From contig NZ_SMJX01000011.1 in the NCBI RefSeq assembly GCF_004348535.1, forward strand, positions 1 to 59,428: a stretch of DNA of 59,428 nucleotides, written 5' to 3'. Origin of the DNA: Actinomadura sp. KC216. GTDB taxonomy: Bacteria > Actinomycetota > Actinomycetes > Streptosporangiales > Streptosporangiaceae. This document shows positions 44,845 through 53,490 of this stretch, in pieces (the stretch's first letter is position 1; each line of letters begins with the position of its first letter). The notes under the pieces are model-generated. The model was not told the origin of the DNA. It was given only the letters and a program-made list of their open reading frames with translations, and made no database searches. Position numbers and translations under genes: made by a program.

Positions 44845-45033
44845 ATGACGTACCTGGAGCATGAGGTCACTCTTGACCTTGATCTCGACGAGCTTGCCGT
44901 CGAGATGAGCCAGAACCTCCTGCGTTTCGAGATCGAGGACTTCATCGTCGAACTCGTCGAGCACGAGGAGAGCGACGAAATGGCTCGAAACCTTCTGCGT
45001 TTCCTGACTGACTACCTTGAGGAGAGTAACTGA
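44845..45033 (+). CDS. Small acidic protein, paralogue pair member
   Basis: 62 aa, starting one base after the previous stop. Shares with its neighbour the order EVTLDLDLDELAVEM, a short hydrophobic helix and a C-terminal LLRFLTDYLEES helix. Function unknown. Confidence 0.6.
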   Translation: MTYLEHEVTLDLDLDELAVEMSQNLLRFEIEDFIVELVEHEESDEMARNLLRFLTDYLEESN

Positions 45034-45034
45034 C

Positions 45035-45262
45035 ATGAAGGTCCGTAAGGAAGAGATCAAGGTCACCAAGAACATTCTTGAGATGACTGACGATGAGTTG
45101 CGAATGCTTGCGGCGCTCGCTGACTTCCCGAGTTGGCTCCGCCAGACGGAGAAGGCTCGTGAGTTCCTGGAGGAGCTTCACGAGAAGGCCGGTGGTGACA
45201 CCGGTTTCGAGTTCGTCACCGCTGACGAGTACTTCGATATGACGCCTTCGAAGTTTGCCTGA
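45035..45262 (+). CDS. Hypothetical helical protein
   Basis: 75 aa from ATG 45035 with GAGGAGAG upstream. Acidic and helical (MTDDELRMLAALADFPSWLRQ). Its stop overlaps the primase start. Confidence 0.6.
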   Translation: MKVRKEEIKVTKNILEMTDDELRMLAALADFPSWLRQTEKAREFLEELHEKAGGDTGFEFVTADEYFDMTPSKFA

Positions 45263-45645
45263 TGGATCTCGACATCGTTCCGATTCTTGAGCACTACGGA
45301 TTTGATGTCCCCGATCCGGAGCCGGGCGAAGCCTGGACGAAAGTGCTCTGCGAATTCCATGGCGAGTCGAATGCTTCGGCGAGCTACAACCAGTACGCAT
45401 TCCATTGCTTCGCCTGTGGCGTGAAGGGAGATGCGATAGCAATCATCATGGGGAGGGAGGAAGTGGATTTTGCTGGTGCCAAGCAGTTCTACGAAGGAGT
45501 GGTTGGAGAAGGCGTCACTGAGGTACCACGAGCAGCTAACACCGGCCGCCGTCGAGTATCTGACCGGTCCCGATCGAGGGCTAACCGAGGAAACGATCGA
45601 GCGGTTCCGGCTCGGGGTCGTAGACGACCCTCTTCCCGGCCATGA
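45262..45645 (+). CDS. Primase zinc-finger part (CHC2)
   Basis: 127 aa, ATG overlapping the previous stop. Cys30, His33, Cys49 and Cys52 form the CHC2 zinc finger of DnaG primases (KVLCEFHGES, FHCFACGVKGD). Conserved sequence stops near residue 85; the remaining Arg-rich tail is a by-product of the frame, since the primase continues in the +1 frame from 45470. Confidence 0.8.
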   Translation: MDLDIVPILEHYGFDVPDPEPGEAWTKVLCEFHGESNASASYNQYAFHCFACGVKGDAIAIIMGREEVDFAGAKQFYEGVVGEGVTEVPRAANTGRRRVSDRSRSRANRGNDRAVPARGRRRPSSRP

Positions 45646-46105
45646 GGGCTACCGAGGCCGGATCGTCATTCCCTACCTGACGAACTACGGGGTGACCACA
45701 CTCCGGTTCCGGAAGCTTGGTGGTGACGAGAAGTACAAATACCTGTCCCTTCCGGGAGACCCATCACGGATCTTCAACCCGGCGGAGTTGGAGAAGGGCC
45801 ACAGGTCCATCTGCGTATCCGAAGGTGAATTCGACTGCATGGTCGCCATGCAGTGCGACCTGCCTTGCATCGGAATCCCTGGAGTAGATCACTGGGACCC
45901 CATCCTGGCGATCCTGCTGAGTCCGTATGAGCACGTCTTTCTGCTCCAGGACGCGGGCGACGCAGGACAGCAGATGGCCGATCGGATGGCGAAGGAACTT
46001 CGCCACAACCTCAGGCCCATCGTGATGGGCGACGACGACACGACTTCTTTCTTCCTTCAGCACGGGAGGGATGGACTCAGAAACAAGGTGATTGGCAATG
46101 GCTAA
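45470..46105 (+). CDS. Primase Toprim part
   Basis: 211 aa from TTG 45470 (GTG 45476 alternative), in the +1 frame relative to the zinc-finger gene. LTPAAVEYLTGPDRGL, then GRIVIPYLTNYGV, the Toprim acid CVSEGEFDCMVAMQ and FLLQDAGDAGQQMAD are DnaG core features. GAGGAAG lies upstream, so it may be made separately or by frameshifting. It synthesises primers for phage replication, with the zinc-finger part. Confidence 0.8.
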   Translation: MLVPSSSTKEWLEKASLRYHEQLTPAAVEYLTGPDRGLTEETIERFRLGVVDDPLPGHEGYRGRIVIPYLTNYGVTTLRFRKLGGDEKYKYLSLPGDPSRIFNPAELEKGHRSICVSEGEFDCMVAMQCDLPCIGIPGVDHWDPILAILLSPYEHVFLLQDAGDAGQQMADRMAKELRHNLRPIVMGDDDTTSFFLQHGRDGLRNKVIGNG

Positions 46106-46388
46106 GTACTTCCTGGACATGGACATGGGCCTAGACGACGTGGCCGACGTTTTTCGGCAGAACGGCTGGGAGTACGCAGCCCGCGGAGTCTACGGGGTTC
46201 CGGAGGCCGAGGATCTCTCTCGCCAGGTGATGGTCCTGGCGGCCGAGCTGGATCGCAACGAGACGGACTACATCCATCAAGGCCGGCTGGCTGTGCTCCG
46301 CGACCCGGAGGTCAACGGAACTTGCCAGGTGGCGCTGATTGTCGGCTATCTCTACAACGAAGACGTGGAGGCTTTTGAGGATGCCTGA
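46098..46388 (+). CDS. Hypothetical protein
   Basis: 96 aa from ATG 46098, AAGGTG upstream, overlapping the primase end. Acidic, alpha/beta (LDDVADVFRQNGWEYAARG). No known family. Confidence 0.6.
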   Translation: MAKYFLDMDMGLDDVADVFRQNGWEYAARGVYGVPEAEDLSRQVMVLAAELDRNETDYIHQGRLAVLRDPEVNGTCQVALIVGYLYNEDVEAFEDA

Positions 46389-46794
46389 GTACGAGATCGG
46401 TCACATCTACAGGGATCGTATGGGCGACGAGTGGAAAGTCGTCAACGACCTCGAATTCGTCATGTGGGACCCCGATGGCCAGAAGTGGTACGAGAACAGC
46501 CCCTGCACCATCTCCTCAGTCGAGAGGTTCTGGTCTCCGCTGGTTCTCATCGGGGAAGTCCCCGAGAACCACGACCCGATCAACAGCCCGCGCCACTACG
46601 CGGACGGATGGTCCAACGGTGCCGAAGTCATCGACATCGCAGAGCATCTGACGTTCAACCGTGGCGCCGCTGTGAAGTACCTCGCCCGTGCTGGCCGAAA
46701 GGACCCCGAGACTGAGCTGGAGGACCTGAAGAAGGCGCAGTGGTTTGTGAATAGGGAGGTGGCACTCCTTGAAGCGGGTCGTAGTAATCAGTGA
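46381..46794 (+). CDS. DUF3310-domain protein
   Basis: 137 aa from ATG 46381. The C-terminal half has DPINSPRHYADGWSN, EVIDIAEHLTFNRGAAVKYL and ARAGRKD, the DUF3310 signature of T7 gp1.7-like nucleotide kinases; the N-terminal 60 residues form a small SH3-like domain. May act in nucleotide metabolism. Overlaps the next gene. Confidence 0.75.
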   Translation: MPEYEIGHIYRDRMGDEWKVVNDLEFVMWDPDGQKWYENSPCTISSVERFWSPLVLIGEVPENHDPINSPRHYADGWSNGAEVIDIAEHLTFNRGAAVKYLARAGRKDPETELEDLKKAQWFVNREVALLEAGRSNQ

Positions 46795-47572
46795 TGTCCA
46801 GATGCCCTATGAATCAAAGCGGATGCTGAAGAACGTCATTGACTTCATTGGCGTCTGGCAGCCGGACGAGGTTTACCAGATCGGGGACCTCATGGACTAC
46901 CCGACTCCGTCTCGGTGGTCGAAGGGAACTCGGGACGAGTTCGCCCAGCTCGTCAAGGAGCACAGCGAGTACGGGAAGCGCAACTTCCTCGATCCTCTCC
47001 GGGCCGTCTACGACGGGCCGGTAGGCGTGTTGGAGGGCAACCACGACGAGCGGCCTCGGGTCTACCTGACCAAGGAAGCTCCAGCTCTGGCCGAGTTCCA
47101 GGATGTTGTGCACTTCAGCACCCTGTTGGATTTCGACGGCTTCGGAGTGAGCCACACGCCCGCCTTTCACAAGGTCGGACCTGACACCGTGCTCGTTCAT
47201 GGCCACGAGATCAAGGGCTACTCGTCCGTCGCAGGGACGACTGCTTACAACCATGCTCGGAAGGCTGGAGCCAATGTCATCTGCGGACACACTCACCGTC
47301 TTGGAATACGACGAGAGACTTTCGGAAACAGTTCAACGGGATATACGACCCGATGGGGATTCGAAGTCGGACATCTCATGGCAATGGATAAGGCCGGATA
47401 CCTTGGCGCTGGTGGAGTCGCGAACTGGCAGGCGGGTTTTGGTCTGCTCTACGTCGGCGACTACGACGTCCAGCCCGTAGAGGTGGACGTCAATCGGGAT
47501 GGCTCCTTCGTCGTCGAAGGCACCCGCTATGGCGCTCTGAAGAGGGGCCCCGGTGGTCGTTTTTCGGTCTAG
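46769..47572 (+). CDS. Calcineurin-like metallophosphoesterase
   Basis: 267 aa from TTG 46769 with GGAGGTGG upstream. Motifs VVVISDVQMPY, QIGDLMDY, LEGNHDER, VHGHE and ICGHTHR are the metal ligands of the family in order; the first has Asp-x-Gln instead of Asp-x-His. Substrate is unknown: DNA ends, cyclic nucleotides, or a 2',3'-cyclic phosphate left by RNA cleavage are possible. A TAGCA site follows the stop. Confidence 0.85.
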   Translation: MKRVVVISDVQMPYESKRMLKNVIDFIGVWQPDEVYQIGDLMDYPTPSRWSKGTRDEFAQLVKEHSEYGKRNFLDPLRAVYDGPVGVLEGNHDERPRVYLTKEAPALAEFQDVVHFSTLLDFDGFGVSHTPAFHKVGPDTVLVHGHEIKGYSSVAGTTAYNHARKAGANVICGHTHRLGIRRETFGNSSTGYTTRWGFEVGHLMAMDKAGYLGAGGVANWQAGFGLLYVGDYDVQPVEVDVNRDGSFVVEGTRYGALKRGPGGRFSV

Positions 47573-47591
47573 TTTTAGCACATTGTTAGCA
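47569..47591 (+). promoter_or_regulatory. Tandem TAGCA regulatory site, copy D
   Basis: TTTTAGCAC with AGCA at 47577-47580, then TTAGCAC with AGCA at 47588-47591, 11 bp apart, ahead of the sigma-like gene. Confidence 0.65.
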
Positions 47592-47611
47592 CATTGAGAG
47601 TAGGTGAGAAC

Positions 47612-48355
47612 TTGTTTGAGCAGGTGACCCTTGAGCAGCTCATGGAGCTGGCTTCTCGGGCTGGGAAGGAGGTCGCCCGGAAGTATCCGGGGGTTGAGGC
47701 CGAGGACATCGCCTCGGAGGCTCTCTCCTCCCTCATGGAGAAGCTTGACCGCGTTGCGGAGATGGCCCCTGGCTACCTCTACGAGGTGCTGCGTCGGGGT
47801 GGTCTCACCTACGCGGCTGCCCAGCGCTACCAGTACATCGTTGAGTCCAGCCAGTACGTCTACACACCCAAGGAAGTTCGGGCGCTGCTGGAGCATTGCT
47901 ACTACGACCCGGCCGCGTGGGATGTCCCGACCGGTGAGGACGACTGGCTGAGTGCCGAGATCGACGGACAGTCAATCGGTGTCGCTCTGATCGACATCAA
48001 GGTCGCCATGAAGGCGATCTCGCCCGCCCACCGGAACGCCCTGGAGTGCCGGTTCTACAAGGGCGATACCTCGGTGGAGCGGAAGCTGATCTCTCGCGCC
48101 ATCGATTCACTCGTCCGCGCCCTGAATCGGAAGATCAACGGCTTCGAAGGCGACTTCGAGGGCCGAAGGTCGATGTCGAATGGCGAGGCGCAGAGGCGAA
48201 TCTCCTACGAGATGGAACAGGACTCGTCCTACCGGTCCGATGCGCTGGACGAGTATCACGACATCCGGTCAGCTACTGCGGTTGCACGGGATTTCCAGGA
48301 CCCACCCGGAACATGGTTCGACTGGTCGAAGTACACACAAAAGGAGGCGGCTTGA
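47612..48355 (+). CDS. Sigma-factor-like protein
   Basis: 247 aa from TTG 47612 with AGGTGAG upstream. VEAEDIASEALSSLMEKL resembles sigma region 2, and AISPAHRNALECRFYKGD followed by SRAIDSLVRALNRKI resembles region 4. The middle is divergent. It could direct host RNA polymerase to phage promoters, possibly those with TAGCA motifs, or could be a DNA-binding relative without sigma activity. Overlaps the reductase start. Confidence 0.6.
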   Translation: MFEQVTLEQLMELASRAGKEVARKYPGVEAEDIASEALSSLMEKLDRVAEMAPGYLYEVLRRGGLTYAAAQRYQYIVESSQYVYTPKEVRALLEHCYYDPAAWDVPTGEDDWLSAEIDGQSIGVALIDIKVAMKAISPAHRNALECRFYKGDTSVERKLISRAIDSLVRALNRKINGFEGDFEGRRSMSNGEAQRRISYEMEQDSSYRSDALDEYHDIRSATAVARDFQDPPGTWFDWSKYTQKEAA

Positions 48356-50457
48356 TAGAGCCGAACTTTGGACCTAACGGCAAGGACATCTACGAGCGCA
48401 CCTATAGCAGGACCAAGCCTGACGGCACCAAGGAGACCTGGTTTGAGACCGTTAAGCGGGTAGCGGTCGGAAACGCTTCGCTCGTCCACGGCTCCGTCGA
48501 GGACGACGAGATTCCGCAGCTTCGGGAGCTGATGCACAGCTTCGCGATTCTTCCTGCTGGTCGTCACCTGTGGGCTTCCGGCGTCCAGGGCCGACAGTTC
48601 CTCTTCAACTGCTGGCACTCGGGTTGGGCTGACACGGTCTCCTCGCACTTCTACTTCACCTTCATGCGCCTCATGGAAGGTGGGGGAGTCGGGGCTACCT
48701 ACTCGACGGAGAAGACCCGGACGTACGGGCCTGTGAAGCAGGCCGTTGAAGTCCACGTGGTGTGCGACAAGGAGCACCAGGACTACGAGGCCATGCGGGA
48801 CGCGGGGCTTCTTTCATCCGTCTACTCGTCGGACTATCAGGGTGCCTACTTCGAGGTGGAAGACTCCCGAGAGGGATGGGCTGAAGCCCTCGTAGACCTC
48901 CTAGAGGCCGCGTGGAACGACAACACCTCTCCGGTGCGGGTCTACGACGTCTCTCGGGTGAGGCCGGCTGGGGCCAGGCTGAAGACCTTTGGTGGCCATG
49001 CGAGCGGTCCCATGCCGCTCGCCACGATGCTGAGGGACGTTGGGGATGTCCTGGAGGATCTGTTCCTCGGCAACAGCATTACCGTCGAGGGAAATTCGGC
49101 TTTTATCGGCCTATCTCTCGATCCGATCTCCGCAATGGAGATCGACCACGCCATCGCTCAATGTGTGGTCGCTGGGGGCAATCGGCGCTCCGCGCGGATG
49201 TCCATCATGCCGTGGGATGACCCGTACATCTTTGACTTCATCAAGCTGAAGGAGGATACCGATTCCCACTGGTCCACCAACATCAGTGTTCAGGTCGATG
49301 AAGAGTTCTTCTACCACCTGAATCAGGAACCTGAGGATGAGCCGTGGTCCGGGTACGTTGCGGATCAGGTTCATTGGCAGGAGCGTGCCAAGAGCGTCCT
49401 AAAGGCCGTAGCTGAAGGAATGCTGAGGAACGGCGAGCCGGGCATCTGGAACAAGTCCTACAGCAACGTGGGCGAAGTCCACGAGGTCTCCAGCACGAAC
49501 CCCTGTGGTGAGATCCCACTTCCTGAGTGGGGAGCCTGCGTCCTCGGGCATGTGAATCTGGAAGCCTTCGCTCCGAAGGAGCCTGGGCAGGCGTTTGCCC
49601 TTGGCGAAGCGGTTCAGGCCGCGAAGCTGATGACTCGATTCCTGATCCGGGCCACCTTCGGAGACATCCTCGATGAGCGAGCCCGCGAGGTCATGGATCG
49701 GGACCGACGTATTGGAGTCGGTCTTTTCGGTTTCCAGGCTGCTTTCGCCAAGATGGGGATCAAGTACTCGGACATCCCGAGTAGCTGGGAAGCTCGGATA
49801 ATTCTCTTCGAGTTGAACAGGGCGGTTCGCCAGGAGGCGAGGGACTACGCCTTCCAACTCCGCATCCCGGAACCGATCAAGGTGACCACGGTGGCCCCTA
49901 CGGGGACCATTGCGAAGCTTCCGGGGACGAGTGAGGGCATTCACCCGATCTTCTCTCGGCACTTCATCCGAAGGATCCGTTTCTCAACCCTGGACCCTAG
50001 CCAGATTGAGCGAGTTCAGGAGTTCATCGATCAGGGTTACCACGTCGAGGACTGCCTCTACGCGGACAACACCGTTGTTGTCGAAATCCCCACAAGGGAT
50101 CGCCTGGTCGATGAAGTCGTTGCCCTTGGCTACGACCCGTCGATTGTCCAGTCCGCCGACGAGGTTTCCCTAGTAGACATGCTTCGGGTTCAGGGTCTCG
50201 TCCAGGACTGCTACGCCGATAATGCGGTGTCCTTCACCGTCAACCTGGATCCCAGCAAGTACACGGCGGAGCAGCTCATGGCGGCGCTGAAGCTCTATGG
50301 GCCTCACCTGAAGGGGACCACGGTCTTTCCCGACCAGTCCAGGCCGCAGGCACCGTATGAGCGGATCTCGGAAGCTGATTTCGCCCTCTACCAGATGACA
50401 CAAGTCGGTGAGGGTGTTGACGAAGAGTGCGCCTCTGGCGCGTGCTCGGTTCGATAA
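48352..50457 (+). CDS. nrdJ: Class II (B12-dependent) ribonucleotide reductase
   Basis: 701 aa from TTG 48352, behind AAGGAGG, overlapping the previous stop. FNCWHSG carries the first redox Cys (Cys87); SSTNPCGEIPLPEWGACVLG holds the radical Cys385 and Glu387; the C-terminus CASGACSVR gives the reducing Cys pair. Size and layout match the monomeric adenosylcobalamin-dependent triphosphate reductase type (about 740 aa). It makes dNTPs without oxygen-dependent cofactors, useful for phage replication in a soil host. Confidence 0.92.
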   Translation: MIEPNFGPNGKDIYERTYSRTKPDGTKETWFETVKRVAVGNASLVHGSVEDDEIPQLRELMHSFAILPAGRHLWASGVQGRQFLFNCWHSGWADTVSSHFYFTFMRLMEGGGVGATYSTEKTRTYGPVKQAVEVHVVCDKEHQDYEAMRDAGLLSSVYSSDYQGAYFEVEDSREGWAEALVDLLEAAWNDNTSPVRVYDVSRVRPAGARLKTFGGHASGPMPLATMLRDVGDVLEDLFLGNSITVEGNSAFIGLSLDPISAMEIDHAIAQCVVAGGNRRSARMSIMPWDDPYIFDFIKLKEDTDSHWSTNISVQVDEEFFYHLNQEPEDEPWSGYVADQVHWQERAKSVLKAVAEGMLRNGEPGIWNKSYSNVGEVHEVSSTNPCGEIPLPEWGACVLGHVNLEAFAPKEPGQAFALGEAVQAAKLMTRFLIRATFGDILDERAREVMDRDRRIGVGLFGFQAAFAKMGIKYSDIPSSWEARIILFELNRAVRQEARDYAFQLRIPEPIKVTTVAPTGTIAKLPGTSEGIHPIFSRHFIRRIRFSTLDPSQIERVQEFIDQGYHVEDCLYADNTVVVEIPTRDRLVDEVVALGYDPSIVQSADEVSLVDMLRVQGLVQDCYADNAVSFTVNLDPSKYTAEQLMAALKLYGPHLKGTTVFPDQSRPQAPYERISEADFALYQMTQVGEGVDEECASGACSVR

Positions 50458-50465
50458 GGAGAGAG

Positions 50466-50789
50466 ATGCCTAGCTACGACAAGAACATCTACTACAAGCC
50501 GGAGGCTTCCGGTCTAGAGATCGTTGTTGACATCGACATCGCGGGCTCGTGGTCGTTCGACATGTTCGTTGTCTGGCGCGAGACGGCAACTGGCCGTCTC
50601 GGTTACCTGACGGACTCCGGCTGCTCGTGTCCGAGTCCCTTTGAGGACTACACAGCGGAGGACATCAAGTGGGGTGAGCGTTGGGAAATTGCAGAGGCTT
50701 TCACGAAGTGGGTCAATGAGAACCGGGCCTATCACTCCATCAACGATAACGCGATTGTTTCCGTGATCGACAAGGTTGTGAACGCCTGA
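50466..50789 (+). CDS. Hypothetical protein with GCSCPSPFE motif
   Basis: 107 aa, ATG behind AAGGAGAG. The GCSCPSPFEDY segment is a signature of an uncharacterised family common in actinophages and Streptomyces. The Cys-x-Cys might bind a metal. Function unknown. Stop overlaps the next ATG. Confidence 0.7.
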   Translation: MPSYDKNIYYKPEASGLEIVVDIDIAGSWSFDMFVVWRETATGRLGYLTDSGCSCPSPFEDYTAEDIKWGERWEIAEAFTKWVNENRAYHSINDNAIVSVIDKVVNA

Positions 50790-50914
50790 TGAAAGTCTCC
50801 AACGGCAAGCGCCATTCCGGCGAAGTCATCATCGGCTGCGTCTTCATGGGCCTCGTTGCCCTGACCCTAATCAACACCCTAGCCATCATTCTCATTGCGA
50901 TTCTCGCACTCTAA
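50789..50914 (+). CDS. Small membrane protein
   Basis: 41 aa, coupled to the previous gene. Basic N-terminus (MKVSNGKRHSG) and one long hydrophobic helix to the C-terminus. Membrane role unknown. Confidence 0.55.
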   Translation: MKVSNGKRHSGEVIIGCVFMGLVALTLINTLAIILIAILAL

Positions 50915-50923
50915 GGAGACACA

Positions 50924-51388
50924 TTGACTGACAACCCGTTTGAGACCGACAAGCCGGCCGACCCGTGGTCTGACGGCCCCGCCGAGCAGCCCGCCGAAGA
51001 GACCACCCCCGTTGAGGTCTCCGCGACCGTCAAGGCGGGTTCGGGTTATGACGCCCCCTGGCTGGTCGCCCGAGGGCCGAGCGCCAAGGCGATCGTTGCC
51101 GAGATGCGAACCTGGTTCGGTGAGGGCGGCCTGATCCACGCCACGGCCGAGACGGCGAAGGCGTTCAAGAAGGTCACTGGTAACGACAGGCCCGCCGCGA
51201 GTGGCGGGGCTGCTCCATCGCAGCGCTCGCCACAGTCCTCGCTTCCGCCTGGTGTCGAGCCTAAGTCGTGCCAGCACGGCGAGATGGTCTTCCGCAGTGG
51301 AACCAATGCCAAGGGCACGTGGAAGGGCTTCTTCTGTCCGACGCCCAAGGGCACCGAGGGCCAGTGCAAGCCGACCTTCATCAAGTGA
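50924..51388 (+). CDS. Putative zinc-ribbon DNA-binding protein
   Basis: 154 aa from TTG 50924 behind AAGGAGAC. Disordered acidic N-terminus, a conserved helical part (APWLVARGPSAKAIVAEMR), a Pro/Ser linker and a C-terminal Cys/His module (SCQHGEMVFR, FFCPTPKG, QCKP). Position just before the DNA polymerase suggests a single-strand-binding or processivity role, which is inference. Confidence 0.65.
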   Translation: MTDNPFETDKPADPWSDGPAEQPAEETTPVEVSATVKAGSGYDAPWLVARGPSAKAIVAEMRTWFGEGGLIHATAETAKAFKKVTGNDRPAASGGAAPSQRSPQSSLPPGVEPKSCQHGEMVFRSGTNAKGTWKGFFCPTPKGTEGQCKPTFIK

Positions 51389-51401
51389 CCTGAGCCCAGT
51401 C

Positions 51402-51434
51402 CTTTTTTTGGCTAGTTATAGCACATTGTTAGCA
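51402..51434 (+). promoter_or_regulatory. Tandem TAGCA regulatory site, copy E
   Basis: Seven-base T-run (51403-51409), GGCTAGTTA, then AGCA at 51420-51423 and 51431-51434 with 11-bp phase. It precedes the polymerase gene. Confidence 0.65.
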
Positions 51435-51440
51435 CATTGA

Positions 51441-51466
51441 GGGCACCCTCCTCCGGGAGGGTGCCC
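51441..51466 (+). terminator. Leader hairpin before the polymerase gene
   Basis: Perfect 11-bp stem (51441-51451 with 51456-51466), TCCG loop, between the TAGCA site and the polymerase ribosome site. No U-run; possible attenuator or mRNA stabiliser. Confidence 0.6.
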
Positions 51467-51486
51467 TCCGTCTTGGAGGGAGGGGG

Positions 51487-53484
51487 ATGAAGGGAACTCT
51501 GGTCTTCGACATCGAGACTCACAGCCGGGAACTTCTTTATTCCATGCCGCCCGAAGAGTTCGTCCGGCTGATCGGTTACGCCTGGGGTGATGGCGAAGTC
51601 CACATCACTACGGATCTGGAAGAGATCCGGGAAGCCATCCTCCGAGCCCGATGGATAATCGGGCACAACATCCACGACTTCGACCTTCGAGCCGTCTTCG
51701 GGATCGATTCCAACATCCCCATGCAGCTCGCGGACGAAGGCCGTGTGTACGACACATGGACTCACGCTGCGCTGGTCAATCCAGCGCCCGAGGAGTTCAT
51801 CAACCGGCACGGGAAGAAGACCTTCGCCCGGAAGCCGGAAGAGATGCTCCGATGGTTCGGGCTCGACGAGCAGGCTTACCAGCTCGGAGTGAAGGGGAAG
51901 ACCCACGACCTGAAGGAGTTGGCCTATGAGTTCGGAGACCCCGCGCTTCCCAAGCGGCAGCGGATTGAGGATGGTTACGGAAAGATTCCGGTCACTGACG
52001 AGCGTTATCGAGCGTATCTCGTTGGCGATGTTGAAGCTTCTCGCGCAGTTGGAAAAGCCCTCCTCAAGAAGGGACCACTCGACGCCTACGCGCTCCGAGA
52101 ACAGCGAATAGAGAGCCGTAAGGCGGCGATCTCGTCCAACGGCTGGCGAGTGGACCAGGAAGCCGCTAAGGCCCGCTCGGACGCTCTGAAGGAGCGTCGG
52201 GACGAACTGATGGCGGAGTTGGTCGAGCAGTACGGCTTCCCCACGGAAGGCGATAAGCCGTGGATGTCGAGTGTTGGCAAGGACGCCATCATGGCCGTCC
52301 TGAAGGACCACGGGATCACGTCGAAGACGGTTCCGGACTGGCCCAAGACCGATGGCTACAAGAAGAAGGGTGAGGCAGAAGAGAAGGCCAGGGAGAAGGC
52401 TCGCGAAGCGGAGGAGCTTCGCAGGTTCCTTGAAGAGGAGGGCGAGACTCTCAAACCTCGGTCACTGAAGGCGAAGGAGCGCCAGCTCCGGGAGTTGGAG
52501 GAGAAGTCCGCGGTTCCCGAGTGGTTCGGTCTCAGTCTGTCGGGTGACACGCTCGTCAAGCTGACCGAGGGAACCGAGATTGAAGCTCTCGGCAAGGCCC
52601 TGGCTGAGCTGATGGGGCAGCGGTCCCTGTCCGACCTCGCTCTGGAGTCGGTGTACCCGGACGGCCGTGTTCACCCCGAGATCACCATGCTTCAGCTCTC
52701 GGGGCGGTGGAGCACCACTAAGCCCGGTCTGACGATCTGGACATCCAGGGGTGAGGGCGCCGTCGAGAAGAGCTACTTCGTTCCGGACCAAGAGGATCAC
52801 GTCCTCCTGGAGATTGACCTCTCCAACGCCGATGCCCGCGTGGTCGCGGCCTACAGCGGCGACCAGGAATACGCGGTCAGGTTCCAGCCCGGACAGGACG
52901 GCCACATGCTCAACGCCTGGGCCGCGTGGGGCAAGGAGAAGGTCGGCACCAACAAGAAGGATCCCGTCACTGCGGGATACCGGGACAAGGCCAAGCCCCT
53001 TGGCCATGGCTGGTCCTACGGCGGGCGAGCGAAGACGCTCAGTGCCCAGGCCGGCGTTCCTCTAGAGGACGCCAAGACCTTCGTCAACGGAATGGACGCC
53101 ACCTATTACCGGGTGGTGGCTTGGCAAAACAGGGTCCGCAAGTACGCCAACCAAAAGGGGTTCGTCCAGAACCTCTGGGGTCGCATCATGCGGATCGAGA
53201 AGGGCCGGGAGTTTACCCAGGCGCCTGCCCTTATGGGGCAGTCGGGTACGCGGGAAATCATGTGCGACGCGCTACTGGCGATGTCACACGCCGCTGTGAG
53301 GTCCATCAAGGCTCAGATCCACGACGCCTTTGTCTTCTCCGTTCCCCGCGAAGGATGGGAGCGGTATCGGGATTACCTGCTGAGCAAGATTCAGGCAGTC
53401 ATGGACCCGCCTAACGGTCAGAGGATCGTGTTCCCGGCGGAATGTGGTCCGCCCGGGAGGGACTGGCAGGAAGCCTGCCACTAG
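51487..53484 (+). CDS. polA: DNA polymerase I-type polymerase with 3'-5' exonuclease
   Basis: 665 aa, ATG behind GGAGGGAGGGGG. Exonuclease motif FDIET at 7-11 and a second DFD-like motif (NIHDFDLRA). Polymerase motif A is LEIDLSNADAR (Asp444), motif B RDKAKPLGHGWSYGG (499-513), motif C QIHDAFVFS (His612, Asp613). In motif C Ala614 replaces the common Glu of HDE. A charged coiled coil lies at about 290-345. It lacks the 5' nuclease domain, as in phage replicative family A enzymes. Confidence 0.93.
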   Translation: MKGTLVFDIETHSRELLYSMPPEEFVRLIGYAWGDGEVHITTDLEEIREAILRARWIIGHNIHDFDLRAVFGIDSNIPMQLADEGRVYDTWTHAALVNPAPEEFINRHGKKTFARKPEEMLRWFGLDEQAYQLGVKGKTHDLKELAYEFGDPALPKRQRIEDGYGKIPVTDERYRAYLVGDVEASRAVGKALLKKGPLDAYALREQRIESRKAAISSNGWRVDQEAAKARSDALKERRDELMAELVEQYGFPTEGDKPWMSSVGKDAIMAVLKDHGITSKTVPDWPKTDGYKKKGEAEEKAREKAREAEELRRFLEEEGETLKPRSLKAKERQLRELEEKSAVPEWFGLSLSGDTLVKLTEGTEIEALGKALAELMGQRSLSDLALESVYPDGRVHPEITMLQLSGRWSTTKPGLTIWTSRGEGAVEKSYFVPDQEDHVLLEIDLSNADARVVAAYSGDQEYAVRFQPGQDGHMLNAWAAWGKEKVGTNKKDPVTAGYRDKAKPLGHGWSYGGRAKTLSAQAGVPLEDAKTFVNGMDATYYRVVAWQNRVRKYANQKGFVQNLWGRIMRIEKGREFTQAPALMGQSGTREIMCDALLAMSHAAVRSIKAQIHDAFVFSVPREGWERYRDYLLSKIQAVMDPPNGQRIVFPAECGPPGRDWQEACH

Positions 53485-53490
53485 GGAGTT

